Of a stretch of 64,000 nt of DNA, positions 45,102 through 53,757 are shown piece after piece; the stretch's first letter is position 1; each line of letters begins with the position of its first letter. The stretch lies in NCBI GenBank assembly GCA_004138175.2, contig RYFE02000027.1, positions 1 through 64,000 of the forward strand, given 5' to 3'. Made by a program: the position numbers and the translations under genes. The notes under the pieces are model-generated. The model saw only the letters and a list, made by a program, of their open reading frames with translations, was not told the DNA's origin and did not search any database. This stretch comes from Chloroflexales bacterium ZM16-3 (GTDB lineage: Bacteria; Chloroflexota; Chloroflexia; Chloroflexales; Chloroflexaceae).

Positions 45102-47321
45102 CAAGTCTTTTTGTAGCGCTCCGCTCTGCGCCGGGTAGTCCTGGTGGCTGCTCGCCGTCCACTCCCAGACATTCCCGGCCAGATCGAGTGCCCCGCAGGC
45201 CGCCGCGCCGGATGGGCAGCAACCCACGGGCGCGGGGTGCCCCAGCTTACTCGCGTTGTAGATCGCCCGCTCGGGCGTCGGCTCTTCATCGCCCCAGGGG
45301 TATGGCCGACGCTACATCTGCGCGTCGTAGGCTGCCGCCGCCTCTCACTCGGCCTCGGTCGGCAGGCGCACCACGTAGCCCTCGGGGAGCACGTCCTGGA
45401 GCCACTCTGTGAGCCAGGCGCAGAAGGCCGTGATCTCGTACCAGGTCACGCAAATCACCGGCTGGTTGGGGACACTGTACTCAGCGTCGCCCCATCCCAC
45501 GGATTGGTGCGTTTGGCCTTCCACTTCCACTCCGCAGGCGTCCACCAGCGTTGGGCGCCTGCGCTGTAGCCCTCGGCCACAAAGGGCACGTACTGGGCGA
45601 CGGTGATCGGGTAGCAGCCCAGCCAGAACGCGGGAAGTTGGACGGTTGCCGAGGGCTGATCGTTCTCCCACCCGCCGATGCGATATGACCCCTCGCGCAC
45701 ATAGCACTAGTGGTCTGTCACCGTGAAGATGAGGAATGCAGTAGCACAGCATGTCGCACTCTGACGGGTAGAGTATTCATCATCATCATCGTGACGAGCC
45801 ACTAGTAGGGGCGATCCGCTGTGGTCGCCCCCGCCGGCGTCCCGAAGTCCGTGGTGCGCCGGGCCAGTTCCGCGTGCCACTGCGCCACATTGACCGGGAT
45901 GCGCGGGTCGCCCACCCTGCCGGCTAGCTCAGCGGCGCGCAGGCGCTCGGCGAAAGGGTGCCGCCGGAGTCTCGATGATCTGGGCGACGAGCGCGGCGGC
46001 CTCGCGATCACCAGGCACCTTCGCGAGCAGCGCATCCAGCTGTGTAATCGCCTGGTCAAACGCCCCGGCCTGAATCTGCGCCAGCACGGGGCCAAGCCGC
46101 TCACGCTGGCGGCGCGCCTCTGCTTCCTGGCGGGCCTGGGCGGCCTCCGCCACCTGTCGCTCCTCGACGGCCTGTATCGCCTGGGCGTGGAACAGCAGCG
46201 CCACTGCCTCCCGATCATCGGGAACCTCAGCCAGCAAAGACTCCAGATCGCGGATCGCCTCCGGCCAGGCCACGCGCTCGACCGCTTCTAGGGCCGCATC
46301 GTAGCGCTGCTTGCGGCGCTGTCGCCCCTCGGCCCAATCCCGATGTATCTGCGGGTCAGGGTAGCCGGGCTGGAGGCCAGCGAGCGCGGCTATCTGCGCC
46401 AGCACATCCTCCCAGCGGTCATCGCCACGCAGGGCGGCCAGGGCATCGTAGTGCCGCTGGAGGTCCGCCTGGCGGTGGGCCTCGGCCAGGCGTGCTCACA
46501 TATCCTGATAACCCGGATTCAGGTTCGCTTCAATCTGGAGCGGGCGGAGCGGGCGGAGCGGACGAGACGTCCGCTCCCTGAACCTCCCTCATCACAATGG
46601 GCTTCGTCATCGGCGGCAGAGCGCCGACCCCGATGGCCCGCGTGTGCAGCGCCCGCAGCAGCCGCGCAAGGCTATCGTCCGCAAACAGGTCAACCCAGTT
46701 CAGGTGGCGCAGCCGCTCGGGTGCCTCGCATGCATCGAGGCGCAGCGGGATCAGGTAGATCGCGTCCTCGGGCTGTTGCTCGACCACATCCAGCGCGAAC
46801 GCCAGCTCTTTTTGTACATAGCCCGCCTTGATGACCGAGCGCTGCGAGAGACAGACCAGCACGATATCCGACTCCCGCACCACTCGCGGGATCTCGACCT
46901 GCCAGCGCTGGCCCGGCAGCAGATCCTCGGCGTCGAGCCAGGGTGACGCCGGCGGTGCGTAGCCGCGCGTAGAGCTGGCGCACGGCGGGCTTGTCTTCGG
47001 AGGCGTGGCAGAGGAAGACACGCAGCGGGTATGCAGCCCCGGTTGCTACGGTGGGGTCTGCCGGGCGCGAGAGCGAAGGGGCGACGTACGGGGTGTCTGT
47101 CTGTGCCTCGTCATCGGGGAAATCTTCGACCGCCACGCCCCAGCCACGCAGGGTCGCCTTCGCGTAACGAATACCGTCGCGGGCCTCGCGGATGCCTGCT
47201 GCGACGGCTGGCGGGGCGTAGGCGCTTGTATGGGTTGCCCGCTGCACGAGTAGGGTCGCCAGGGTGGCGCGATGGGCCGCCAGCCGCGCATGAAGACTCT
47301 CAATGTCCTGGGGGAAGGCAT
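45093..47321 (-). pseudogene. Broken TIR - repeat-helical - FGE-like gene
   Basis: Pieced together over several frames. From ATG at 47321: an adaptor segment (SAYAPPAVAAGIREARDGI, KATLRGWGV); a TIR domain (LRVFLCHASEDKPAVRQLY ... DIVLVCLSQRSV ... YLIPLRLDACEAPERL) split near 46940; a helical repeat region (WPEAIRDLESLLAEVPDDREA and AFDQAITQLDALLAKVPGDREA); then an FGE domain (VRLPTEAE ... YPWGDEEP ... LAGNVWEWT). Damage: frameshifts near 47305, 46940, 45950 and 45495, a MITE-like insertion at 45710, and in-frame stops near 45345 and 45315 where family members have sense codons. TIR domains usually degrade NAD+ in defence. Several shifts fall in C or G runs, so part of the damage could be sequencing error, but the nonsense codons and the insertion argue for real decay. 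Confidence 0.82.
45710..45802. mobile_element. MITE-like element, 93 bp, TA target
   Basis: Ends GTGGTCTGTCAC and GTGACGAGCCAC form imperfect 12-bp terminal inverted repeats, each flanked outward by TA (the similarity extends to ACTAGT). It lies between the helical-repeat part and the FGE part of the broken TIR gene and interrupts it. Size and TA flanks fit a non-autonomous IS630/Tc1-mariner derivative; no full-length relative is in the window. Confidence 0.6.
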
Positions 47322-47343
47322 ACGACGATCCTCTGGTCAGCGC

Positions 47344-47893
47344 TCAGACGTCATTAGGCGAATCCGCGACGGTCACACCCCAGCCGCGCAGGGTGGCCTT
47401 GCAGGCGGCGATGCCGGCGCGGGCCGCGCGGATGCCGTGAGCGATGGCGGGCGGGGCGTAGGCGCTGCCGAGCATCGCCTGCTGAGTGAGCAGCGTGGCC
47501 AGCGTGGCGCGGTGGGTCTCCAGGCGCTCGCGCTGGGTGGTGACCGCGCGGGCGATGCCTGGGAGGAGGTGCCACTAGCGGGGGATGGGGAAGGACCACC
47601 GGGCGTGATCGTGATCGAGCCCAGGTTCGTGCCGACCGCCGCGCCGTACACCATCCCGCTGACATCGGTGCGGCCATCGGTGCCCTTGCACACATCGTTG
47701 CCGGCCACGTCACCCACGCCGACATCGCCGATCTGGCCCCCCGCGCCGAAGGCGAGCAGGGCCAGGCGCTCACGCTGGTCAGCCGGGAGAGCGGCGAACT
47801 GCTTCTTAAAGACGGCGCGGGCCGCGCGTCCGGTCCCCACTCGGCGGTCAGCGTGCGCAGGCGCGCGGCGAGCTGCTCGATATCCTGGCTCAT
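47344..47893 (-). pseudogene. Frameshifted adaptor-like protein
   Basis: From ATG at 47893: MSQDIEQLAARLRTLTAEWG, shift near 47835, then AARAVFKKQFAALPADQRERL, a glycine-rich stretch IGDVGVGDVAGND, VYGAAVGTNLGSI, shift near 47578, and a C-terminal segment ETHRATLATLLTQQAMLGSAYAPPAI...KATLRGWGVTV, stop at 47344. The C-terminal segment is closely related to the start of the neighbouring TIR gene, so the two proteins may have paired through it. The glycine-rich stretch resembles the one before the NACHT domain in the protein at 39952-44940. One of the shifts is in a G run. Confidence 0.72.
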
Positions 47894-47906
47894 ACCTGCC
47901 TGCGCA

Positions 47907-48187
47907 CTACCGCAGCTCCTCAGCAAGGAGCATGGCGAAGGCATCATCCGCGCTCACGCCGGTGCGATCGGCGTAGGCGGCCGCGATCTTCCAGGCGGTG
48001 GTTCGCAGCATCCCGCCCTTGCGATCCGGATGCAGGGAAGGATTCATCAGCACATACAGGTGGTGCGCTCCAGCTCTGCCGCCGCAGCGAACTCAGATAT
48101 GTTCAGGCCAACCTTCGCGATGCTATTGGCGAAGTCTGGCCTGAGCACAATCCGCTTGCGCGTCACACCTCCGGTTGTCGTGTGCAT
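47907..48187 (-). pseudogene. Small HTH (Cro/C1-like) regulator with one frameshift
   Basis: From ATG at 48187 the frame reads VTRKRIVLRPDFANSIAK, ISEFAAAAELERTT, and after a one-base loss near 48072 continues LYVLMNPSLHPDRKGG, AWKIAAAYADRTGV to a TAG at 47907. The helix-turn-helix would bridge the frameshift. It is the first gene of the decayed TIR operon, has a strong promoter, and probably regulated itself and perhaps the divergent cassette. Confidence 0.65.
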
Positions 48188-48214
48188 ACACAGTTTCTTT
48201 CACTACCATCAATA

Positions 48215-48242
48215 GTTATATGATTTCAATAACAGATGTCAA
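48215..48242 (-). promoter_or_regulatory. Sigma70-type promoter of the HTH/TIR operon
   Basis: On the minus strand TTGACA (48237-48242), 16-bp spacer, TATAAC (48215-48220), 28 bases before the HTH start. Confidence 0.75.
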
Positions 48243-48365
48243 CGGATCGCGCCGGCGTGGGCGCGACCTCGGCAATTAATCGTACCCGACGGTACTCCTG
48301 TTCGCCCACCGCACGAGCAAGGATTCGTTGCCTCCCTAGCCGCTGATCTCGATGCCCATCGAGAG

Positions 48366-48459
48366 GTGTTTTTACCGCATCAGGACGAGAAATATATACT
48401 TGACAATGAAGTTAGTTTGTGCTACAATACACATGGGCCAAAAAAGGCCAAAAAGCCGC
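48366..48459 (+). promoter_or_regulatory. Sigma70 promoter with leader, copy 1
   Basis: TTGACA at 48400-48405 and TACAAT at 48423-48428 with a 17-bp spacer. The surrounding ~90 bases are shared with copy 2 near 56420: an upstream TTTACC.CATCAGGACG box, the -35 to -10 block, and the leader ACACATGGGC. The leader holds GGCC-A6-GGCC, which could fold. It serves the operon starting at 48480. Confidence 0.88.
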
Positions 48460-48479
48460 TGTCAAAAAGGAAGCCGATC

Positions 48480-48908
48480 ATGAACCTCTCCCTCAACGCC
48501 ATCACCGCCGCCACCCAGGATCAGATCCGCGCGCTCCTGAACATCGACGACCTGACGACCCTGATGGGCTTCGAGACGGAGGGCGTCAACGCCATCCTGT
48601 TCCGCATCTTCTACGCGGGGAACGTGACGCCCGAGCGGGTGGCCCTGGCCGAGGCGGTGCTGGCCGAGTGCGGCGTCGCGGTTCCGCCGACCGTCACGAT
48701 CCAGAGCGTGCTGGACGCGATGGGTGCGATGTGGCCGCTCTACCAGCCGACCGAGGCCGCCTACTACGAGCGCCAGGCCTTCGCGGCTGCGGTCGCGCTG
48801 AAGGCCGGCCAGCCCGACGCGGCGCTGACCATCCTCGACGGCCCCGAGGGCGCGGGGATCGGCTGGGCGCTGACCGAGGAAGATCTGAAAGCCTCCCTCG
48901 CCGCCTAA
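48480..48908 (+). CDS. Hypothetical cassette protein
   Basis: A protein of 142 residues, not recognised. It is mostly alpha-helical by composition (ITAATQDQIRALLNIDD, GNVTPERVALAEAVLAECG) and acidic, without cysteine pairs or membrane segments. First gene behind promoter copy 1. The ATG at 48480 follows GGAAG; an upstream in-frame ATG would start inside the promoter and is rejected. A 10-bp perfect hairpin follows it. Confidence 0.75.
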   Translation: MNLSLNAITAATQDQIRALLNIDDLTTLMGFETEGVNAILFRIFYAGNVTPERVALAEAVLAECGVAVPPTVTIQSVLDAMGAMWPLYQPTEAAYYERQAFAAAVALKAGQPDAALTILDGPEGAGIGWALTEEDLKASLAA

Positions 48909-48926
48909 TCGCTGTTCCGCTCAGCT

Positions 48927-48950
48927 GCCCGCCGGCATTCGCCGGCGGGC
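48927..48950 (+). terminator. 10-bp perfect hairpin
   Basis: GCCCGCCGGC, loop ATTC, GCCGGCGGGC, then TTCGTATTCC. The next start lies 31 bases further on. Confidence 0.75.
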
Positions 48951-48981
48951 TTCGTATTCCCCAAAACAAGGAACTAAATCA

Positions 48982-49596
48982 ATGACCACCGAGCCTCTCA
49001 CCTGGGCGACCGCCCCGGCCGGCAGCGTGACCCTCGACGGCGGATGGAAGGGCTGCGGCTGCACGATCGTTGTCCCCGTCGGCGAGGAGTATGCGCAGGC
49101 CAGCGAGCGCTGCATCTACGACGGCGCGAGCCCCGAGCCGCTGCTGGGCGTGCTGGTGATCTCCCCCGCCACGCAACTGCTCATTGATGGCCTGAACCCG
49201 TTCGCGCGTGAGGACATCCCAGCCATCATCCGGGACGCGATGCACCTGGCACACAATATCGCCGGCCTGAACGACATGCAGGGCGGCATCGCGGTCGGCC
49301 TGGGCATCCTGCGCGATAACGGCTGGCTGCCCGATACGGCGACCTACGCACAGGTGGACGACCTGATCGCCACCCACTACGCCCGCGAGACCCCGGAGCA
49401 GGCGACCGGCAAGAAGCTGCGCACCATGGGCGCGGCGATCGCCGCCGGCGAGAACCCCGAAGACGTGTTCTCCTGGATGTCGGCGATGGGGCCGCAGCAG
49501 GACGATTTCGCGCTGCGCATCGCCCGCCGCGCCCAGCAGGCCACCGACATCAACGTCCCCGAGGCCCGCGGGCTCTGGCCACACATCTACGAATAA
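48982..49596 (+). CDS. Hypothetical cassette protein
   Basis: A protein of 204 residues, not recognised. The N-terminal ~60 residues are beta-rich with a CGC pair (GWKGCGCTIVV); the rest is helical and ends NVPEARGLWPHIYE. No transmembrane segment or catalytic motif. It lies between two hairpins in the plus-strand cassette and shows the same high-GC codon use as its neighbours. Confidence 0.75.
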   Translation: MTTEPLTWATAPAGSVTLDGGWKGCGCTIVVPVGEEYAQASERCIYDGASPEPLLGVLVISPATQLLIDGLNPFAREDIPAIIRDAMHLAHNIAGLNDMQGGIAVGLGILRDNGWLPDTATYAQVDDLIATHYARETPEQATGKKLRTMGAAIAAGENPEDVFSWMSAMGPQQDDFALRIARRAQQATDINVPEARGLWPHIYE

Positions 49597-49614
49597 TCGT
49601 CGCCGCCCTGTCCG

Positions 49615-49644
49615 AGCCCCGCGCACCGTGCGCGGGGCTTTTTG
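49615..49644 (+). terminator. 10-bp perfect hairpin with T tail
   Basis: AGCCCCGCGC, loop ACCGT, GCGCGGGGCT, then TTTTGATTC. GGAG and the next ATG follow within 25 bases. Confidence 0.85.
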
Positions 49645-49660
49645 ATTCCCTGGAGTCGCC

Positions 49661-50161
49661 ATGTACGTCCTGTCGGTTCAGCCTGACGTGGTGCGCCGGA
49701 TGCGGCCCGGCGACATCCCGCCGTCCATCATCGCCAGTCCGAGCACGAGCGGGCGGCGGCCGTTCGACCTCTGCTACAGCGCCGAACTCGCCGGGCCGTT
49801 CGATGTCGTCTACGACCCGTTCGTGGCCAGCCACACCCGCCGCTCCCTATGCATCACCGTGGACGCCTATACCGCAATCACCGCAGCCCAGGCCGCGCTG
49901 GAGATGGCCCGCCTGGAGGCGGCGGGCCGGCCGGCCTACGTCCACGCCAATATCCATCGCGCCCGAGCGAACGCCGCCGGGAAGGAGCCGGTGCCGATTA
50001 TCGCCATTCGCCGGGGGCGGCACGCGAAGCCGCTCTACGCGAACCACGTCCGGATCGCCGGCCCGGGCTGGCTCATCGCCTGCCCACAGCGCATGCTGCC
50101 CTGCTCGGCCAAGGTCTACCTCGTCATCCCCGCTGGCACCGACGTGAGCGTCGTTGCCTAG
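49661..50161 (+). CDS. Hypothetical cassette protein
   Basis: A protein of 166 residues, not recognised. Mixed alpha/beta. A stretch like AYVHANIHRARANAAGKEPVP is followed by repeated basic/aromatic segments. No signal peptide. The start is set by CTGGAG eight bases upstream of ATG. Fifteen bases separate it from radC, so the two are probably translated from one message. Confidence 0.75.
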   Translation: MYVLSVQPDVVRRMRPGDIPPSIIASPSTSGRRPFDLCYSAELAGPFDVVYDPFVASHTRRSLCITVDAYTAITAAQAALEMARLEAAGRPAYVHANIHRARANAAGKEPVPIIAIRRGRHAKPLYANHVRIAGPGWLIACPQRMLPCSAKVYLVIPAGTDVSVVA

Positions 50162-50176
50162 TCCCTGGAGCACCCC

Positions 50177-50854
50177 ATGCGCCGATCTCTCCGCGAACTC
50201 CCACTCGGCGAACAGCCGATCTACCGCCTGACGAATACTGGCCCATCCTCCCTCTCGGACGTGGAGCTGATCGCCATCCTCACCAACATGCCCGACCTGG
50301 CCGTCGCGGAGCGCCTCATCGACCACTTCGGCTCGCTGTCGGCGATCGCCAAGGCCGACCCGCGCGAGATCCGGCGGGTGGGCTTCGGCATCGGACAGGC
50401 GAAGTCCGCCCAGCTCGGCGCCGCCTTCGAGCTCGCCCGCCGCATCTTCTACGGCGGACACGACGAGCGGCTCCAGATCCGCAGCCCGGCCGACGCCAAC
50501 ACGCTGCTGCGCGCCGAGATCGGCGGCGCGGAGCAGGAGCACCTGGTCGTGATCTGCCTCGACACGAAGAATCGCGTGCTGAAGCTGCACACGGTCTATA
50601 TCGGCAGCGTCAACACCGCCGTGGTGCGGATCGGCGAGGTCTTCCGCGAGGCGATCCGGCTCAATGCGGTGGCCATCATTGTCTCCCACAACCATCCGAG
50701 CCAGGACCCGACGCCGAGTCCGGAGGACATCCTCGTCACCCGCCAGATCGTGGAGGCGGGCACCCTGCTCGATATCGAGTGTCTTGACCACCTGATCGTG
50801 TGCCGGTCGCGATTCACCAGCATGCGCGAGCGCGGCCTGGGCTTCACCAAATAG
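50177..50854 (+). CDS. RadC-family JAMM-domain protein
   Basis: A protein of 225 residues. An N-terminal helix-hairpin-helix-like part (DVELIAILTN, LSAIAKADPREIRRVGFG) precedes a JAB/MPN domain with the metal motif HNHPSQDPTPSPED (about 171-184). RadC-type proteins are frequent on plasmids, phages and next to defence genes; the biochemical role is unsettled. RadC is a regular companion of PRTRC cassettes. RBS GGAG before the ATG. Confidence 0.92.
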   Translation: MRRSLRELPLGEQPIYRLTNTGPSSLSDVELIAILTNMPDLAVAERLIDHFGSLSAIAKADPREIRRVGFGIGQAKSAQLGAAFELARRIFYGGHDERLQIRSPADANTLLRAEIGGAEQEHLVVICLDTKNRVLKLHTVYIGSVNTAVVRIGEVFREAIRLNAVAIIVSHNHPSQDPTPSPEDILVTRQIVEAGTLLDIECLDHLIVCRSRFTSMRERGLGFTK

Positions 50855-50868
50855 CGCGAGAGGTTCTG

Positions 50869-51300
50869 ATGCACTTCCACTACAGCGGCGGCGGCTTCCC
50901 GCTCCACCGCGCCGTGTACCGCACCGAGCGCATTGTTGCGCCAATCATCCCCACTGCGCAGCGGGTGCGCGAGCAGATGACGATGGCCGCCAAGGACGCC
51001 TTCGCCGCCGCACCGACCGAGGATGCGATCGCCAAGAGTCTCGCTGAGGCCGAGGCCGGCTACGCGGCGGTGCTGGCCGCATGGGAACTGGCCCCCTACG
51101 AGATCATCGTGTCCATCCCAGGGACGACCGCCCGCCACTACCTCCGCTACCAGAACGCCGTGCGCTTCCTGCGCCAGCTTGGCGTGCTGCGGCGGTGCGA
51201 CGGCTGCGAGCAGTGGGCCATCTCCTACGAGCCGCGACTCGACCCCGATGTGATCCTTTGCGACCGCTGTGGCTACACCAGCCTCAGCCTCTCGGAGTAA
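50869..51300 (+). CDS. Hypothetical protein with a zinc-ribbon-like C-terminus
   Basis: A protein of 143 residues. The C-terminal third has two cysteine pairs, CDGC and CDRC, about 30 residues apart, which fits a zinc ribbon. The middle is helical. The ATG at 50869 follows GAGAGG. It lies directly behind radC and nine bases before the next gene. No function is known to me. Confidence 0.72.
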   Translation: MHFHYSGGGFPLHRAVYRTERIVAPIIPTAQRVREQMTMAAKDAFAAAPTEDAIAKSLAEAEAGYAAVLAAWELAPYEIIVSIPGTTARHYLRYQNAVRFLRQLGVLRRCDGCEQWAISYEPRLDPDVILCDRCGYTSLSLSE

Positions 51301-51308
51301 CGAGCGCC

Positions 51309-51566
51309 ATGCCAAACATACCGCCCGCGACGAAGGAAGAGCTGCTCGCCGCCATGCGACGCTTCGACGCGGAGTTCCGCAGCCTGCCGCGCTGGGTGCG
51401 CTGGCCGACGAGGGCCGACAGGTTCGCGCTGCTTCACGACGGCAAGCGCTACCCGGTCAAGTTCATCATCAGCTTGGCCACGTCATATAGCGTCTCTGGC
51501 TTCTCGGGAGGCAATGAGGCCAATACCTACGTCGGCAAGCGCGGCTTGACGGTGATCACGCTCTAG
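51309..51566 (+). CDS. Small hypothetical protein
   Basis: A protein of 85 residues. A helical start (TKEELLAAMRRFDAEF) precedes RFALLHDGKRYPVKFIISLATSY. The last segment resembles the DGKRYPPKxxISLA pattern found at the N-terminus of some modification-dependent restriction proteins; I treat that as a hint only. Nothing catalytic is visible. Confidence 0.6.
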   Translation: MPNIPPATKEELLAAMRRFDAEFRSLPRWVRWPTRADRFALLHDGKRYPVKFIISLATSYSVSGFSGGNEANTYVGKRGLTVITL

Positions 51567-51592
51567 CCCGACCAACCTATCGCCAACCCAAG

Positions 51593-51616
51593 CCCGGCAC
51601 CGTGCCGGGTCTTTTG
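51593..51616 (+). terminator. Hairpin with T tail
   Basis: CCCGGC, loop ACCGT, GCCGGG, then TCTTTTGATTC, followed by GGAGG and the next ATG. Same loop and tail as the hairpin at 49615. Confidence 0.8.
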
Positions 51617-51635
51617 ATTCTCTGGAGGCAATTCA

Positions 51636-51959
51636 ATGACCGCCACATCGAACGACCGCCCCATCCGCCCGCTCGTCCATACGCTGATCAAGGCGCTCAC
51701 GCTGGATGTCTGGCCCTCCCACGCCACGCTGATGGACTTCGGTATTCAGACTCCCGCCCACTACGCAGCTATCCAGAAGGCGGTGCTGGCCACCCCCGAC
51801 CTGGATGCGCTGCGGCGCGAGCTCAACGAGATTCTGGGCAGCGGGCCGAAGATCACCGCCTGGGTGCGCCAGCGGGTGCCTGACGCGCCGGTCTTCGTCA
51901 CCGCCTGGGACGATCTCCCTCTGGGCGACGAGGAGCCCGCCGACGGCGGCGCGGAGTGA
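51636..51959 (+). CDS. Hypothetical protein coupled to parB
   Basis: A protein of 107 residues, not recognised, mainly helical with an acidic end. It has GGAGG before the ATG, and its stop overlaps the GTG start of the ParB gene as GTGA, so it likely functions with or regulates production of ParB. Confidence 0.75.
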   Translation: MTATSNDRPIRPLVHTLIKALTLDVWPSHATLMDFGIQTPAHYAAIQKAVLATPDLDALRRELNEILGSGPKITAWVRQRVPDAPVFVTAWDDLPLGDEEPADGGAE

Positions 51960-52942
51960 GCGCCGAGCAGGCAGCGGCACCGCCTCCCAAGCGGCGGTCG
52001 CGCAAGCGGGCCGCTGCCGACGAGCAGGCCGTCACGCATATCCCGGTCGCCGACGTGGCGACCGGGCTAAACAATCGCACCGTGTTCAATCCGCAGAAGC
52101 TGGCTGACCTCGCGGCGAGCATGGCCGAGCACGGGCTGGCCCAGCCAATCACCGTGCGGCCTCGCGGGGCAGGCAGGTATCAGCTCGTCGCAGGTGAGCG
52201 CCGGTGGCGGGCCGCCAAGCTCCTCGGCTGGAAGACGATCCCGGCCCTCGTGCGCGACCTGACCGACCGGCAGGCCCGCTCGATCACCCTGATTGAGAAC
52301 AGTCACCGCGAGGATGTCGATCCCATCGACGAGGCGCTGGGCTACCGGGCCTATATGGACGAGTTTGGGGTGGGCGAGGCCGAGATGGCCACCGCCGTGA
52401 ACCTGCCCAGCGTGCGGATCTATAAGCGGCTGGAGCTGTTGAAGCTGCGCGCCGACGTGCAGGAGCAGGTGCGGAAGAACCCGACCCTGCTGACCCTGTT
52501 CGACCTGATGACGATCCTCGATCACAACCGCCAGGCGCTGGCCCTGCGCGTGCTGATCAGCAAGAGCCGCCCGCCCAGCCTCGCGGAGTTCCGCCGCGTG
52601 GTCAACGACTTCAAGGGAGATCAGGACAAAGAGGACGGCACCCAGGGAGCCCTGTTTACCGCCGATCAGATCGCCGATATGTGGGTGGAGAAGTTTCAGG
52701 TCGCCGACCAGGCGGGGGAGCGCGCCCGGCGCGCGCGCCTGCCCATCGACGCCCGCTTTCCCGCCCCGCGGGTCAAGGATCGCCGCCAGTGGCTCGCCAA
52801 TCAGATGAAGGATTGGGCCGATGATCTGGCGGCGGCAGGGTACGATGAGGCGGCGGCGGCCATCTACACGCTCACTGAGCAGTGCATCAGAGACAACCGC
52901 CTCGAAGCCGACGAGAGCCAGTGGACGGAATATTTCACCTGA
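51956..52942 (+). CDS. ParB-like partition/PRTRC protein
   Basis: A protein of 328 residues from a GTG. The ParB/Srx-like N-terminal domain has LVAGERRWRAAKLLG (about 78-92) and IENSHREDVDPIDEA, followed by a helix-turn-helix region (VGEAEMATAVNLPSVRIYKRL). The rest is charged and ends in a helical tail. ParB-type proteins bind parS sites and act as CTPases in plasmid or chromosome segregation. A ParB-like protein is also a constant member of PRTRC cassettes. No ParA is present nearby, in line with a PRTRC-type rather than a classical partition locus. Confidence 0.88.
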   Translation: MSAEQAAAPPPKRRSRKRAAADEQAVTHIPVADVATGLNNRTVFNPQKLADLAASMAEHGLAQPITVRPRGAGRYQLVAGERRWRAAKLLGWKTIPALVRDLTDRQARSITLIENSHREDVDPIDEALGYRAYMDEFGVGEAEMATAVNLPSVRIYKRLELLKLRADVQEQVRKNPTLLTLFDLMTILDHNRQALALRVLISKSRPPSLAEFRRVVNDFKGDQDKEDGTQGALFTADQIADMWVEKFQVADQAGERARRARLPIDARFPAPRVKDRRQWLANQMKDWADDLAAAGYDEAAAAIYTLTEQCIRDNRLEADESQWTEYFT

Positions 52943-52957
52943 CCTACGCATGCGTCA

Positions 52958-52981
52958 TTCGCGACATGGTTCTGTCGCGAA
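52958..52981 (+). terminator. 9-bp perfect hairpin after parB
   Basis: TTCGCGACA, loop TGGTTC, TGTCGCGAA. No T tract directly behind it; CTTTTCTC follows about 15 bases later. Confidence 0.55.
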
Positions 52982-53023
52982 AGGCGCGCGCTGTGCTTTT
53001 CTCACACACAGGAGCCTACTGCC

Positions 53024-53476
53024 ATGACCGACCAGTCCCAGCTCGCCCACCTCGCCGCCCAGGCCCAGGTCGCGCAGGAGAGCCGCAACCAGCAGCGCAA
53101 GGTCGAGGAGGAGGGCCGCGAGATCGCGAGGCGGCGGGATACCGTCGCCCGCCAGCAGGAGATCTTTACCGACCTGTTCGGCCCGCGCATAGCCGCGCAG
53201 CTCGGGCTCACGTTCGTTTGGGACGAGCGCTACCGCTGCGCCGTTGGCCGCACGACCGTCGGCGGGGCGGAGCGGGTGCTGTACTACCAGAGCGACCGCG
53301 TGATGATCAACGATCCAGAGAACCGCAGCGGTGGACCGACCACCGGCTACTACGGCGGCATGGTGTCGCTGGAGGAGGCGCAGCACGTCGACCACTGCCG
53401 CGAGCGTGCCGAGCGACTGGTGCTGGCCCTGGCCGGGACGTTCCCGGCCGCGACGACCGACGAGGCACCGTCATGA
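53024..53476 (+). CDS. Hypothetical coiled-coil protein
   Basis: A protein of 150 residues. Residues ~10-50 are a charged coiled-coil (AQESRNQQRKVEEEGREIARRRD). A compact C-terminal part contains tyrosine/glycine-rich TTGYYGG. Not recognised. GGAG precedes the ATG, and its stop overlaps the next start as ATGA. Confidence 0.72.
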   Translation: MTDQSQLAHLAAQAQVAQESRNQQRKVEEEGREIARRRDTVARQQEIFTDLFGPRIAAQLGLTFVWDERYRCAVGRTTVGGAERVLYYQSDRVMINDPENRSGGPTTGYYGGMVSLEEAQHVDHCRERAERLVLALAGTFPAATTDEAPS

Positions 53477-53757
53477 GCCAGCGCCCGCCGAGGTCGCTGT
53501 TCCCCGACGGCGAAGACCTCCCCCTGTTCAGCGGGGCACCGCAGATCGTGCGGCTGCCCGAGCCGGAGCCTGCGCCTGCTCCTGCGCCGCCTCCTGAGCC
53601 GGCGCAGGAGCTGCCGCTCCTGGCTGCTATCGCGGCAGCTGGTAGCGCTGCGCCGCCGCCCGAAACGCCTCAGCCGAGGCCTGGAAGGTCATTGGCGCGT
53701 TCAGGTCGTAGGCCGCGCCGCCGCGTACGCCTGGGTCGGCGCGAAACGGGATCGTGA
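53473..53757 (+). pseudogene. N-terminal part of a proline-rich protein, cut off by the antisense insertion
   Basis: The frame encodes MSQRPPRSLFPDGEDLPLF, then a Pro/Ala/Glu-rich linker (EPEPAPAPAPPPEPAQE) and a short hydrophobic helix. From about 53627 it runs antisense through the end of the opposite-strand glycoside hydrolase gene and finishes in an arginine-rich, unnatural tail. Coupled by ATGA to the preceding gene. I read it as a real gene whose 3' part was displaced. Confidence 0.6.

Noticed and set aside
48366-48479. Longer N-terminus for the protein at 48480
   Set aside because: The extra codons lie on the promoter and leader, and their similarity to the second copy is due to regulatory DNA.
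53627-53757. C-terminal part of the frame starting at 53473 as real protein
   Set aside because: It is antisense to the end of the glycoside hydrolase gene and arginine-rich; treated as a truncation artefact.
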